This document shows, piece by piece, positions 7,761 to 16,911 of a stretch of DNA of 64,000 nt. Numbering within the stretch: position 1 is the stretch's first letter; the number at the start of each line of letters is the position of its first letter. Below the pieces are notes generated by a model that ran no database searches, was not told the origin of the DNA, and worked only from the letters and a program-made list of their open reading frames with translations. A program made the position numbers and the translations under genes. This stretch comes from Bradyrhizobium daqingense (GTDB lineage: Bacteria; Pseudomonadota; Alphaproteobacteria; Rhizobiales; Xanthobacteraceae): positions 6,248,001 to 6,312,000 of the forward strand of contig NZ_CP088014.1 of assembly GCF_021044685.1 (NCBI RefSeq), written 5' to 3'.

Positions 7761-9305
7761 TCACTCCGCGGCTTCAAGATTGGCGGGCTTGTCGACCTCG
7801 CCGAGCGGCGAAACAGCAGGGCCGTTGAGCGCGGTGCCGTCGGGTGCAAACTGCGACCCGTGGCACGGGCAGTCCCAACACTGCTCCAGCGCATTCCAGT
7901 GCACGACGCAGCCGAGATGGGTGCAGCTTGCCGAATGCAGGTGCAAATGTCCGTTCCGGTCCCGGCACGCCGCGATTTTTTTCAGGCCGCTGCGGACAAG
8001 GCGCCCCTCCCCGGGCCGCAGACGTTCGACGCTCGCGATCTCGCTTGCCGTCAGATACTCGGCGAGATTCTTCAGCGGCGTGATGTTCTCGCTGATGAAC
8101 GTGCCGATGTTCTTCTGAATCTTCCGTGCCGGGGCGTAGACCTCCTCCCATGGGCTTGCGCCAGTCATAATGAGATCTGCAATCAACATGCCCGCTACAA
8201 GCCCATTCGTGATGCCCTGTCCGGAGTCTCCGCTGACGACAAAGACGTGCTCCTCGCCGGGGCTGCGACCAATGAAGCCGACGAAATCGGCCGGCTCCAG
8301 CACCTGACCGGACCATCGATGAGTAATCTCGCGCAGGGCCGGCAATCGCTCGCGTGCCCAGCGTTCGAGCAGGGCAAGGCGCAGTGAGCCATCGTCCGCT
8401 TCACCGGACTTGTGATCTTCTCCGCCGATGATGACGAAGTCCTCGTCCGCGGAGAAGGGCTGAAGTCTGACATAGTGATAGGGGTCGAGCGTATCCCAGT
8501 ACAGCGCATCCTCTATCGCACCGGCCGGGATTTTGGCGGCGAGCGCATAGGTGCGGTAAGGCGCCTGCTTGGTATGGATCGCCACCTGCACATGGACCGG
8601 CGAGTTCGTCGCAACGACCACGTCGGCGGCGTGGACTTCGCGGCCCGAGGCAGTCGTCACGACCATGTCGCCACGTTCTTGACGGATGCTCGCTACGCAG
8701 GTGTCGGCGTAGAGCTGCGCCCCGCGGCGCTGAAGTGCGCCGGCCAGCCCGGCGAGATATTTGGTCGGGTGCAGACGCGCCTGGCGGGCAAAACGCAACG
8801 AACGCACCAGGCCTCCGGAATGGAATGCGGTCCGCTCGACGCAGTTTTCGACGGGGATCCCGAGCCGGCGACAGCAATCCAATTCCTGATCCAGCTCAGA
8901 TGCGGACGTTTCGCGCGCCAACAGCCAGTAGCCGTCGACCCTACGAAAATCGCAGCGGATGTCCTCGGCTCGCTGAATTGCCTCGGCGCGGTCAATTGCC
9001 GCTTCGACGCTTTGATAATAGTGCCGCGCACAATCAGGGCCGCGTACCCTGACCAGTTCGTCATAGCCATCGTCGAGCGCCGTCGCCAGATGCGCCGTGG
9101 TGCGCGCCGTCATCCCACTGCCAATGCGGCCGCGATCGAGTACCGCGACCGAACGTCCGCGGCTGGCGAGTTCATATGCAACCGACAGTCCAGCTATCCC
9201 GGATCCGATGACGGCGACGTCTACGCCCGTCTGCGACAGCGCCGGAGCCTCTGCGACCGGAACTTCCATCCAGAGCGATCGCGTGTACTCGTCCCGTACG
9301 TTCAT
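7761..9305 (-). CDS. FAD-dependent oxidoreductase with C-terminal Rieske domain
   Basis: 514 aa. The N-terminus is a DAO-type FAD-binding fold with VAVIGSGIAGLSVAYELA at residues 30-47. The last 60 residues are a Rieske [2Fe-2S] domain with C461-T-H463 and C479-P-C-H482 as cluster ligands and C466/C481 as the usual disulfide pair. All four ligands are present. Such proteins transfer electrons within one chain between FAD and the iron-sulfur centre and are found in Bacillus and proteobacteria as GMC/DAO-Rieske fusions of unknown substrate. No signal peptide is visible, so a cytoplasmic location is inferred. It is divergent from a small 75-aa gene. Confidence 0.9.
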   Translation of the reverse strand: MNVRDEYTRSLWMEVPVAEAPALSQTGVDVAVIGSGIAGLSVAYELASRGRSVAVLDRGRIGSGMTARTTAHLATALDDGYDELVRVRGPDCARHYYQSVEAAIDRAEAIQRAEDIRCDFRRVDGYWLLARETSASELDQELDCCRRLGIPVENCVERTAFHSGGLVRSLRFARQARLHPTKYLAGLAGALQRRGAQLYADTCVASIRQERGDMVVTTASGREVHAADVVVATNSPVHVQVAIHTKQAPYRTYALAAKIPAGAIEDALYWDTLDPYHYVRLQPFSADEDFVIIGGEDHKSGEADDGSLRLALLERWARERLPALREITHRWSGQVLEPADFVGFIGRSPGEEHVFVVSGDSGQGITNGLVAGMLIADLIMTGASPWEEVYAPARKIQKNIGTFISENITPLKNLAEYLTASEIASVERLRPGEGRLVRSGLKKIAACRDRNGHLHLHSASCTHLGCVVHWNALEQCWDCPCHGSQFAPDGTALNGPAVSPLGEVDKPANLEAAE

Positions 9306-9433
9306 GACGCTGCTCCTTGAAAAAAGAACGATGCAGCAGAACGGGGGTTCCTAGCGGCCCTGCCGAGGAGAAACGCCATTGCAGGTCCCTCGCGCCCATT
9401 AGGAACCTTCACTGCACCGGCGCTTAAACCGGC

Positions 9434-9661
9434 ATGGCAAATCCATCACCTGGAATGCGTAGGGCATTGCGTCTGGCCCAGCTGTACGGCCACCTGCAGG
9501 TCCGAAACGACAGGCTGTACCACCCCGGGGGCAGCAATCCGGTCTGCTCGGTACAGCTTGCGTGCGAAATGGTCAGGTCAGGGCTGATGACAAAGCGAAA
9601 CGGCGACTACGAGATCACCCCAGAGGGACGGTTCGCCGCAGAAAGCAAATCGGGCCACTGA
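9434..9661 (+). CDS. hypothetical 75-aa protein, winged-helix-like ending
   Basis: 75 aa. The C-terminal half (MVRSGLMTKRNGDYEITPEGRFAAE) resembles the wing of winged-helix DNA-binding proteins, where a helix is followed by a beta hairpin ending ITPEGR. The N-terminus contains basic and Gln residues. No clear Shine-Dalgarno sequence precedes the ATG, and no family name can be given. It is convergent with the GntR gene. Confidence 0.55.
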   Translation: MANPSPGMRRALRLAQLYGHLQVRNDRLYHPGGSNPVCSVQLACEMVRSGLMTKRNGDYEITPEGRFAAESKSGH

Positions 9662-9696
9662 GTCAGGAACGCAGCTCCGGCTGCGATCCGTTCGGG

Positions 9697-10404
9697 TCAG
9701 ACGCCAAGCACATCCGCGAGCCGAAGCTCATCGGCCGCCGGATCCTTCAGGAACAGCTCGGCCTCGATCTCGGTCAGATGCGACAGCATCTGCGCGCGCG
9801 CGGCCTCCCTGTCGCGCTTGCGGATCGCGGCGACGATCCCTGCGTGATGATCGGTGCCGCAGGCCGGCGTGTCGTGGCGACGATAGAGCAGGATGATGAG
9901 CGAGGAGCGCGCGATCAGCTCCTTCAGGAAGCCGAGATAGATGCTGTGGCCGCTCATCTCGGCGACGAGCCGGTGGAACTCGCCGGAGAGGCGGACGGAG
10001 GCGCGCGCATCGCCGCGCAGCTCGGCCTCGCGCTCGTCGGCGAGATGTCGTTGCAGGCGATCAACCCAGTCCGGCGACACGGCATCGATGGCGTGATCGA
10101 CGATCGTCGGCTCAATCAGGCGACGCGCCTCGAACACCTCGCGGGCATCGGCAGGGGTCGGGCGTGCGACGAAGGCCCCGCGATTCTTCTCGATGTTGAC
10201 GATGCCCTCATGCGCGAGCTGCTGCAGCGCGGTGCGAACCAGCGTACGGCTCGCGCCATAGATGTCGCCGATCTCGTCCTCCCCGAGCTTGGTCCCCGGC
10301 AGCAGACGATGCTCCAGGATCGCGGCAGTCACGCCCTCCCTGATGCGGCTGACGCGATCACTGGCGTCTGGCGCGTCGGATTTCGGACGGGTTCTGGCAG
10401 CCAT
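9697..10404 (-). CDS. GntR family regulator, FCD (FadR) subfamily
   Basis: 235 aa. Residues 20-85 form the winged helix (IREGVTAAILEHRLLPGTKLGEDEIG, then SRTLVRTALQQLAHEGIV). Residues 95-225 form the all-helical FCD ligand domain with D/H positions for metal or acid binding (GEFHRLVAEMSGH, THHAGIVAAIRKRD-like region). FCD regulators usually repress a neighbouring catabolic or uptake operon until a carboxylic acid is bound. The gene is divergent, by 269 nt, from the ABC transporter/racemase operon at 10674, its likely target together with itself. Confidence 0.9.
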   Translation of the reverse strand: MAARTRPKSDAPDASDRVSRIREGVTAAILEHRLLPGTKLGEDEIGDIYGASRTLVRTALQQLAHEGIVNIEKNRGAFVARPTPADAREVFEARRLIEPTIVDHAIDAVSPDWVDRLQRHLADEREAELRGDARASVRLSGEFHRLVAEMSGHSIYLGFLKELIARSSLIILLYRRHDTPACGTDHHAGIVAAIRKRDREAARAQMLSHLTEIEAELFLKDPAADELRLADVLGV

Positions 10405-10504
10405 GGGTGCAGGCGTCGAATTTGAGGGCTGATCGGCAACGTTCGAATGCGGATGTTAGTCGACGATCTGTATCCAATCACAGGTGAAACTTTATACAAT
10501 CGTC

Positions 10505-10519
10505 GCACATTTTGTGTGC
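10505..10519 (+). promoter_or_regulatory. NtrC-like binding site
   Basis: GCAC-N7-GTGC (GCACATTTTGTGTGC) matches the NtrC/NRI dyad core. It lies about 100 nt upstream of the sigma54 promoter, a normal position for an enhancer. A separate perfect palindrome TGTCCGGACA at 10523-10532 may be the GntR operator. Confidence 0.55.
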
Positions 10520-10619
10520 AGGTGTCCGGACAGCCGACAGGTGCCCCGGATCAATCGGATTCGATCTAACGTTCTGACTCCGCTGCACAGTTTTGGGAAT
10601 CGGGGCAGACAGGAGCTGT

Positions 10620-10634
10620 TGGCACGGACCTTGC
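10620..10634 (+). promoter_or_regulatory. sigma54 (RpoN) promoter of the ABC/racemase operon
   Basis: TGGCACGGACCTTGC matches TGGCACG-N4-TTGC exactly, with the invariant GG (-24) and GC (-12) 12 nt apart. The transcript start is predicted near 10646, giving a leader of about 28 nt before the ATG at 10674. Together with the upstream NtrC-like dyad this suggests induction under nitrogen limitation. Confidence 0.8.
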
Positions 10635-10673
10635 GGAGAGACCCGGAAGCACCGCCCTCCTCTCGGACACGCC

Positions 10674-11660
10674 ATGGCCATTCCCGCCGCTCTCGAACTG
10701 GTCGCCGTCACCAAACGCTACGACGCCACGCTGGCGGTCGACAACGTCAACCTGAAGATCCCGGCCGGCACCTATTGCTGCCTGCTCGGCCCGTCCGGCT
10801 GCGGCAAGACCTCGACCCTGCGCATGATCGCGGGCCACGAGGCGGTCAGCGCGGGCGACATCATCCTCGGCGCGCAGAACGTCACTGATCTTCCGCCCGC
10901 CGAGCGCGGCACGGCGATGATGTTCCAGTCCTACGCGCTGTTTCCGCATCTATCCGTGATCGACAACGTCGCTTTCGCACTCAAGATGCGCGGCATCGAC
11001 AAGCCGACCCGGCACAAGCGGGCCGGCGAACTGCTCGAGCTGGTGGCGATGAGCCAATATGCGGGCCGTCTGCCGGCGCAGCTCTCCGGCGGCCAGCAGC
11101 AGCGCGTGGCGCTCGCCCGTGCGCTGATCACCGAGCCGCAGATCCTCCTGCTCGACGAGCCGCTCTCGGCGCTCGACCCGTTCCTGCGGGTCAAGATGCG
11201 CGGCGAGTTGAAGCGACTGCAGCGCGAGCTCGGCATCAGCTTCATCCAGGTCACCCACGGCCAGGAGGAGGCGATGGCGCTCGCCGACCACATCGTGGTG
11301 ATGAACCATGGCCGCATCGAACAGCAGGGCACGGCCCGCGACATCTTCCACCATCCCCGCACGGAATTCGTGGCGCGCTTCATCGGCGGGCACAACGTGC
11401 TCAGCGACGCCGGCAGGCTCATCGCCGTGCGCGCCGATCAGCTCGGCATCCTGCCGTTCACTGACGGCGCATTCGGCGCGCCGGCGCTGCTGACCCAGAC
11501 CGAATACCAGGGCTCCTACATCGCCGTCTCGCTCACGCTCGACGACGGCACCGCCCTGTTCTCCCACGTTCCCGAGGCCGCCTTTGACGTCCATCCATTC
11601 CGTCCGGGCGATCGCGTGCTGGCCACCTGGGATCCCGCCAAGGCGCAACGCCTGCAATAG
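10674..11660 (+). CDS. ABC transporter ATPase, PotA-like
   Basis: 328 aa from the ATG at 10674; an in-frame start at 10593 would begin upstream of the promoter and is rejected. It contains Walker A GPSGCGKTS, Q-loop MMFQSYALFP, signature LSGGQQQRVALARAL, Walker B LLLDEPLSALD and the switch His (VTHGQEEAM), followed by a TOBE region after about residue 240. It powers import by the following binding protein and two permeases. PotA-like ATPases serve polyamines, but here the racemase gene points to another small nitrogenous substrate. First gene of a five-gene operon. Confidence 0.93.
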   Translation: MAIPAALELVAVTKRYDATLAVDNVNLKIPAGTYCCLLGPSGCGKTSTLRMIAGHEAVSAGDIILGAQNVTDLPPAERGTAMMFQSYALFPHLSVIDNVAFALKMRGIDKPTRHKRAGELLELVAMSQYAGRLPAQLSGGQQQRVALARALITEPQILLLDEPLSALDPFLRVKMRGELKRLQRELGISFIQVTHGQEEAMALADHIVVMNHGRIEQQGTARDIFHHPRTEFVARFIGGHNVLSDAGRLIAVRADQLGILPFTDGAFGAPALLTQTEYQGSYIAVSLTLDDGTALFSHVPEAAFDVHPFRPGDRVLATWDPAKAQRLQ

Positions 11661-11704
11661 CGCCCGTCATGCCAGAGAATGCGCAACACAGAGGAGTGAG
11701 CGAA

Positions 11705-12994
11705 ATGACCGAGACGACCAGAAAGACCGGCGTCAGCCGCCGCACGCTATTGAAGGGCACCGCGGGTCTGGCAGGCCTTGCCGCTGGCTCCGGCGCCATC
11801 ACCGGCTTTCCCTACGTGAAATCGGCCGATGCGAAGGTGCTGCGTTATCTCGGCACCGCCGTGAACGAGGGCGACGACATCGCCAAGCAGTGCCTGAAGG
11901 ACACCGGCATCAAGATCGAGTACATCACCGCGACCACCGACGACGTCACCAAGCGCGTGATGACTCAGCCGAACTCTTTCGACGTGCTGGATACCGAATA
12001 TTTCTCGCTGAAGAAGATCGTGCCGTCGGGCAACATCCTTGCGCTCGACGCCAAGAAGATCAAACAGTTCGATAACATCACACCCGTCTTCACCAAGGGC
12101 GAGACCCCCGGCGGCAAGAAGATCGGCGGCCAGGGCACCGCGCCCTGGAAGGTGCTCTATCTCGAAGGCAAGGACTCCAAGAAGTTCGCGACGTCGGCGA
12201 CGGAGTTCGTCACGCTGATCCCGACCGTCTACAACGCCGACACGCTCGGCATCCGCCCCGACCTGATCAAGCGTCCGATCAGCTCGTGGTCTGAGCTGCT
12301 CAACCCCGAGTTCAAAGGCAAGGCCTCGATCCTCAACATCCCCTCGATCGGCATCATGGACGCCGCGATGGTCGTGGAAGCCTCCGGCAAGTACAAATAT
12401 GCCGACAAGGGTAACATGACGAAGGAGGAGATCGATCTCACCATGAAGGTGATGACCGAAGCCAAGAAGGCCGGCCAGTTCCGCGCGTTCTGGAAGGACT
12501 TCAACGAGAGCGTCAATCTGATGGCCTCGGGCGAGACCGTGATCCAGTCGATGTGGTCGCCGGCGGTGACGAAGGTGCGCTCGATGGGGATCGCCTGCAC
12601 CTTCCAGCCGCTCAAGGAAGGCTATCGCTCCTGGGCGTCGGGCTTCTGCGTCTCCAAGGGCGTCTCGGGTGCGAAGCTCGAATGGGCCTATGAGTTCGTC
12701 AACTGGTTCCTGTCCGGCTATGCCGGCGCCTATCTCAACCGCCAGGGCTACTACTCCGCCGTGCTCTCGACTGCGAAGGCGCATATGGAGCCCTACGAAT
12801 GGGCCTATTGGATGGAAGGCAAGCCGGCCGAGAAGGACATCAAGGCACCCGACGGCTCGCTGCTGGAGAAGGCCGGCGCGGTGCGCGACGGCGGCTCCTA
12901 TGAGGACCGCATGGGCGGCGTCGCCTGCTGGAACGCGGTGATGGACGAGAACGACTACATGGTCCGCAAGTGGAACGAGTTCATCGCGGCGTAG
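11705..12994 (+). CDS. ABC transporter substrate-binding protein, PotD-like
   Basis: 429 aa from the ATG at 11705, with GAGGAG about 8 nt upstream. A twin-arginine signal (VSRRTLLKGTAGLAGLA) directs export to the periplasm. The mature protein is a type II periplasmic binding fold related to spermidine/putrescine binding proteins (WSELLNPEFKGKASILN is the usual NP-FKGK element). Its ligand is unknown, and a polyamine is not required: racemase-linked systems of this kind are expected to take up hydantoins, allantoin-type ureides or amino-acid derivatives. It lies 44 nt after the ATPase gene and 5 nt before the first permease. Confidence 0.92.
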   Translation: MTETTRKTGVSRRTLLKGTAGLAGLAAGSGAITGFPYVKSADAKVLRYLGTAVNEGDDIAKQCLKDTGIKIEYITATTDDVTKRVMTQPNSFDVLDTEYFSLKKIVPSGNILALDAKKIKQFDNITPVFTKGETPGGKKIGGQGTAPWKVLYLEGKDSKKFATSATEFVTLIPTVYNADTLGIRPDLIKRPISSWSELLNPEFKGKASILNIPSIGIMDAAMVVEASGKYKYADKGNMTKEEIDLTMKVMTEAKKAGQFRAFWKDFNESVNLMASGETVIQSMWSPAVTKVRSMGIACTFQPLKEGYRSWASGFCVSKGVSGAKLEWAYEFVNWFLSGYAGAYLNRQGYYSAVLSTAKAHMEPYEWAYWMEGKPAEKDIKAPDGSLLEKAGAVRDGGSYEDRMGGVACWNAVMDENDYMVRKWNEFIAA

Positions 12995-12999
12995 TGGAC

Positions 13000-13953
13000 A
13001 TGTCGGAAGAAGTCCTGCAACAGGCATCCCCGGGCCTGATCCCGGGGTCGGGCACAGCGCGCGCGGCAAAGCCGACGCGCCTGTCGCCGTCCTTCATCTC
13101 CTGGCTCCAGGCCGGGCCGATGATGCTGGTGTTTCTCGCCTTCTTCCTCATTCCGCTGGCCTTCGTCGTCATCGTCTCGTTCTGGGATTACAACGAATAC
13201 CAGCTGCTGCCGCACTTCTCCGGCCGCGGCTACACCGACACCTTCGAGGGCTGCCTCGCGCAGCTCCCCGAGCTCTGCACCATCGGCAAGACCTATTTGA
13301 AGACGCTGAAGCTGTGCTTCCTGGTCTGGGCCATCACGCTCTTCATCGGCTTCTGGGTCGCCTATTTCCTCGCCTTCCACGTCAAGTCCAAGACCTGGCA
13401 GATGGGATTGTCGCTGCTCTGCACGATCCCGTTCTGGACTTCCAACGTGATCCGCATGATCGCCTGGATTCCGCTGCTCGGGCGCAATGGCCTCGTGAAC
13501 TCAGGCCTGATGAAGATGGGCTTGATCAACCATCCCGTGGAATGGCTGCTGTTCTCCGAATTCTCGGTGGTGCTGGCGCTGGTCCATCTCTTCACCTTCT
13601 TCATGGTGGTGCCGATCTTCAATTCCATGGTACGCATCGACAAATCGCTGATCGAAGCCGCCTATGACGCCGGTGCGAGCGGCTTCCAGACCCTCGTCAA
13701 CGTCATCATCCCGCTGTCGAAACCCGGCATCGTGATCGGCTCGATCTTCGTCATCACCATCGTGATGGGCGACTTCATCACCATCGGCGTGATGGGCGGC
13801 CAGCAGATCGCGGCCGCCGGCAAGATCATCGAGACGCGGGTCAACGCGCTGCAATTCCCGGCTGCCGCGGCCAACGCCGTGATCCTGCTCGTCATCACCT
13901 TCCTGATCATCACCATGATGTCGCGCATCGTCGACATCAAGAAGGAGCTCTAG
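13000..13953 (+). CDS. ABC transporter permease, PotB-like
   Basis: 317 aa from the ATG at 13000, 5 nt after the binding-protein stop; the in-frame upstream ATG at 12970 lies inside the previous gene. Six transmembrane helices are predicted after a 40-residue cytoplasmic N-terminus. The EAA loop reads EAAYDAGASGFQTLVNVIIPLSKPG, which contacts the ATPase. It forms the inner-membrane channel with the next gene product. Confidence 0.92.
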   Translation: MSEEVLQQASPGLIPGSGTARAAKPTRLSPSFISWLQAGPMMLVFLAFFLIPLAFVVIVSFWDYNEYQLLPHFSGRGYTDTFEGCLAQLPELCTIGKTYLKTLKLCFLVWAITLFIGFWVAYFLAFHVKSKTWQMGLSLLCTIPFWTSNVIRMIAWIPLLGRNGLVNSGLMKMGLINHPVEWLLFSEFSVVLALVHLFTFFMVVPIFNSMVRIDKSLIEAAYDAGASGFQTLVNVIIPLSKPGIVIGSIFVITIVMGDFITIGVMGGQQIAAAGKIIETRVNALQFPAAAANAVILLVITFLIITMMSRIVDIKKEL

Positions 13954-13956
13954 CGC

Positions 13957-14835
13957 ATGACGGAAGGACGGCCGCGCTCTTTCTACGTGCTCGCGATCTT
14001 CTTCGCGGCCTATGTGCTGTTCCTCTACGGCCCGATGATCGCGATCTACGTGCTGTCGTTCCAGGGACCGCAGGGCGGCCTCACCTTCCCGATGAACGGC
14101 GTCTCGACCTTCTGGATCGCAAAACTGTTCCAGGGCACCGGCATCGTCGATCTCGGCGCGGCCTTCCGCCGCTCGCTGCTGCTCGGCGTGATCGTGATGA
14201 TCGTCACCGTCGTGCTGTCGGTCGCCGCAGGCATGGCGTTCCGCAGGAAGTTCAGGGCACAGAGCATCCTGTTCTACTCGGCGATCGCCAGCCTCATCGT
14301 GCCCTCGATCATCACCTCGCTCGGCATCTCGCTGGAATTCCGCATCATCGACGATCTGATCAAGGCGCATTGGAACGAGAATTTCGAGACCTCGATGGGC
14401 CTGCTCACCTCGGGTCTCGGCGCGCATCTGACCTGGACGCTGCCGTTCGGCCTGCTCATCATGTTCGCGATCTTCAACCGCTTCGATCCCAGGCTCGAGG
14501 AAGCCGCGCGCGATCTCGGCGCGACGCCGTGGCAGACGTTCCGTCACGTCGTGCTGCCGATCATCCTGCCGTCCGTGATCGGCATCGGGCTATTCGGCTT
14601 CACGCTTTCCTGGGACGAGCTCGCCCGCTCCAGCCAGGCGATCGGGGCGGTGAATACGTTGCCGCTCGATCTTCAGGGTCTCACCACCACCGTGACGAAT
14701 CCCGATATCTACGCGCTCGGCACCGTGATCTCGGCGGTCTCGTTCACGGTGATCACGCTTGCGCTCGGCACCATCCACGTGCTCAACAAGCGGCAGGCGG
14801 CCAAGGGTTCGGACGCCGGCAAGGGGCTCGTCTAA
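13957..14835 (+). CDS. ABC transporter permease, PotC-like
   Basis: 292 aa, starting 3 nt after the PotB-like gene. Six transmembrane helices are predicted. The EAA motif is EEAARDLGATPWQTFRHVVLPIILPS. It is the second half of the heterodimeric permease. The tight spacing supports one transcript with the ATPase, binding protein and racemase genes. Confidence 0.92.
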   Translation: MTEGRPRSFYVLAIFFAAYVLFLYGPMIAIYVLSFQGPQGGLTFPMNGVSTFWIAKLFQGTGIVDLGAAFRRSLLLGVIVMIVTVVLSVAAGMAFRRKFRAQSILFYSAIASLIVPSIITSLGISLEFRIIDDLIKAHWNENFETSMGLLTSGLGAHLTWTLPFGLLIMFAIFNRFDPRLEEAARDLGATPWQTFRHVVLPIILPSVIGIGLFGFTLSWDELARSSQAIGAVNTLPLDLQGLTTTVTNPDIYALGTVISAVSFTVITLALGTIHVLNKRQAAKGSDAGKGLV

Positions 14836-14853
14836 GGGACTGGTCTGATCGAG

Positions 14854-15585
14854 ATGCGGCTGCACGTCGTCAATCCCAACACCACCGCGTCGATGACGGC
14901 GAAGATCGCCGCTGCCGCGCGCAGTGTCGCCCTGCCCGACACCGTGATCGACGCGCGCCAGCCGGCGATGGGTCCGGTCTCCATCGAGGGATTTTACGAC
15001 GAGGCCTTTGCCGTCCCCGGCATGCTCGGCTGCATCCGCGCAGCCGATCGCGACGGCGCTGACGCGCACATCATCGCCTGCTTCGATGACACAGGCCTTG
15101 ATGCCGCGCGCGCCGCGGCAAAAGCGCCGGTGATCGGCATCGGGGAAGCCGGCTTCCACATGGCGAGCCTGGTCGCCGCACGATTCGCCGTGGTGACGAC
15201 GCTCGGTGTCTCCATCGTTCCGATCGAGCACAATTTGCGGAAATACGGCCTCGCCGAGCGTTGCGCCCGCGTCCGCGCCGCCGAGGTCCCGGTGCTCGCG
15301 CTCGAGGAGCGCAACGCTGGCGCTGTCGGCAAAATCTCGGCGGAGATCACCGCCGCGATCCGCGACGACCGCGCCGAGGCGATCGTGCTCGGCTGCGCCG
15401 GCATGGCCGAGCTCGCCGGCGAGCTCGCCGCCGCGCACGGCCTGCCCGTGATCGACGGCGTCGCCGCCGCCGTGACGCTGGCGGAATCAGTGGTGCGGCT
15501 GGGGCTGACGACATCCCGGCTCGGCCCTTACGCCGCGCCGCGGCCAAAGACCTATTCCGGGCCGTTTTCGCCGTTTCAGCCCTGA
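14854..15585 (+). CDS. Asp/Glu/hydantoin racemase family protein
   Basis: 243 aa. The two catalytic cysteines of cofactor-independent racemases are present as C76 (IIACFDD) and C181 (VLGCAGM), with the N-terminal VNPNTTASMT motif typical of hydantoin and allantoin racemases (HyuA/HpxA). It would interconvert stereoisomers of a hydantoin, allantoin or amino-acid-derived substrate in the cytoplasm. It is the last gene of the sigma54-driven ABC operon (18-nt gap), implying that the imported compound is racemised before hydrolysis. No hydantoinase or allantoinase gene is present here. Confidence 0.9.
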   Translation: MRLHVVNPNTTASMTAKIAAAARSVALPDTVIDARQPAMGPVSIEGFYDEAFAVPGMLGCIRAADRDGADAHIIACFDDTGLDAARAAAKAPVIGIGEAGFHMASLVAARFAVVTTLGVSIVPIEHNLRKYGLAERCARVRAAEVPVLALEERNAGAVGKISAEITAAIRDDRAEAIVLGCAGMAELAGELAAAHGLPVIDGVAAAVTLAESVVRLGLTTSRLGPYAAPRPKTYSGPFSPFQP

Positions 15586-15759
15586 TCCCCATCCCTGACG
15601 GGCATTCGGAGGCTGATAAAGCCTGCTGGTTGTTGGTTTTTCGCCTTTAGCCTCTTTTTGGTCCCATTCCTTGCGGAAACCTGACGCTTTCGGGACGCCC
15701 CGGCCGCCGAAGGGTTGCCGGTCTTCGCCACTCAAGTTTCAATTTGGGTTTTGTCAGCG

Positions 15760-16254
15760 ATGATCGATCTCGCCCAGGACGGACCGTCCACCCCCCTTCT
15801 TCGCATCGGCGCCCAGCCGATCGCGCTGACCGCCGCTGCCCTTCTCCTGCTGATCGCAGGCGTGACCTCGATCGCGATCTGGCGCGCCTACACCGGCGCG
15901 GCCCCGGAAGCCGACCGGGTGGTGGCCTCGCGACAACTCCAGGCCCGCACGGCCCAGGTATCCGAGCAGCTCGTTGAGAAGACCAAGGGGCTGGAGGCGA
16001 CCCAGCAGGAATCGATCGACCAGATCCAGGTCGTGCAGGACCAGCTTTTGACCATGAAACGACTGATGGCGGCGCAGCAGGCCGATACCAAGCGCCTGTC
16101 CGAGCAGGTCGCGGCATTGAACGAGTCGATCGACGGTTTGCGGCAATCCTTTGCCAGCGCACGGGGCACCGAGGTCGAAACGCCCTCAGTTACCCGCAGG
16201 AAACCGGCGCGGCACCGCGTCCATGCCAGCGCGCGCAAGCGCTCACGTGGCTGA
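15760..16254 (+). CDS. membrane-anchored coiled-coil protein, unknown function
   Basis: 164 aa from the ATG at 15760. One transmembrane helix (about residues 20-40, ALTAAALLLLIAGVTSIAIW) is followed by a long Gln/Glu-rich coiled coil (about 58-130). The basic C-terminus is rich in Arg, Lys, His and Ser. The coiled coil should be periplasmic or cytoplasmic depending on topology; I do not recognise a family. A strong terminator lies 120 nt downstream. Confidence 0.75.
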   Translation: MIDLAQDGPSTPLLRIGAQPIALTAAALLLLIAGVTSIAIWRAYTGAAPEADRVVASRQLQARTAQVSEQLVEKTKGLEATQQESIDQIQVVQDQLLTMKRLMAAQQADTKRLSEQVAALNESIDGLRQSFASARGTEVETPSVTRRKPARHRVHASARKRSRG

Positions 16255-16375
16255 GCACGGCTCCCACGCCGCTTTAATTTGCCGACTTGTGAACTGGATC
16301 ACATTCCCCCATGTGATTCCGCGCGATGCTCGCGGTTACCGGATGGCGTGAGCCGATTTCAATGTCCGGGGCTGG

Positions 16376-16417
16376 CAAGGTCGTTGACGGTATACTGCGT
16401 CAACGGCCTTGTTTTTT
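16376..16417 (+). terminator. Rho-independent terminator
   Basis: A 14-bp stem (16376-16389 with 16398-16411, one G-U pair) with an 8-nt loop is followed directly by six T (16412-16417). It ends the transcript of the coiled-coil gene. Confidence 0.9.
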
Positions 16418-16440
16418 GGTCGGTCCGGCCGATCCGTCCG

Positions 16441-16808
16441 TTACTCGCAGACATCGACGCTGCGGTATCGCCATCCCGCAGGCGTCATCACCCGCTTCCG
16501 GGCGACATAGCAACCACCATAGTCGTTATAGCCGGTACCATAATAGGTGGGCCACCGTAATAGGGATAGCCGTAGCCATATCCATAATAGCCGCCGTAGA
16601 GGCCGGCGCCGGCAATGCCCGCCCCGATGGCCACGCCAGGCCAGAACCCGCCGCCACGCCAATGGCCGCCATGCCCCCAACCGCCGCCATGCCAACCACC
16701 GCCGTGGCCCCAGCCGCCATGTCCGAAGCCCCGTGCCTCAGCCGATTGCGGCACCGATAGTCCAACAGCCGCGACGGCCAGCACCGCGATCATCATCTTC
16801 CGTAACAT
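16441..16808 (-). pseudogene. frameshifted Gly/His/Tyr-rich secreted protein gene
   Basis: From the ATG at 16808 the frame encodes a Sec signal peptide (MLRKMMIAVLAVAAVGLSV, ending AEA), then GHGGW-type repeats and a YGYGYPYYGG segment. It continues out of the family pattern (IMVPAITT) to a stop at 16488. The next frame, entered near 16548, reads TYYGTGYNDYGGCYVARKRV...VDVC and ends at 16441. That is the Cys-containing tail usual for these Bradyrhizobium exported proteins. A one- or two-base slip in the GGTGGCCCACC stretch would restore a single protein of about 122 aa. This is either a genuine frameshift mutation or a sequencing error. Confidence 0.7.
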
Positions 16809-16911
16809 CACTCGATCCTCCGCGTGGATACGCTCCACGCTTCAAAGCAGGATCAAGCTAACGTCACTTGGGTGTTCGTGACAGCCACACTGTCTCACTT
16901 CCGCGCGAGCG

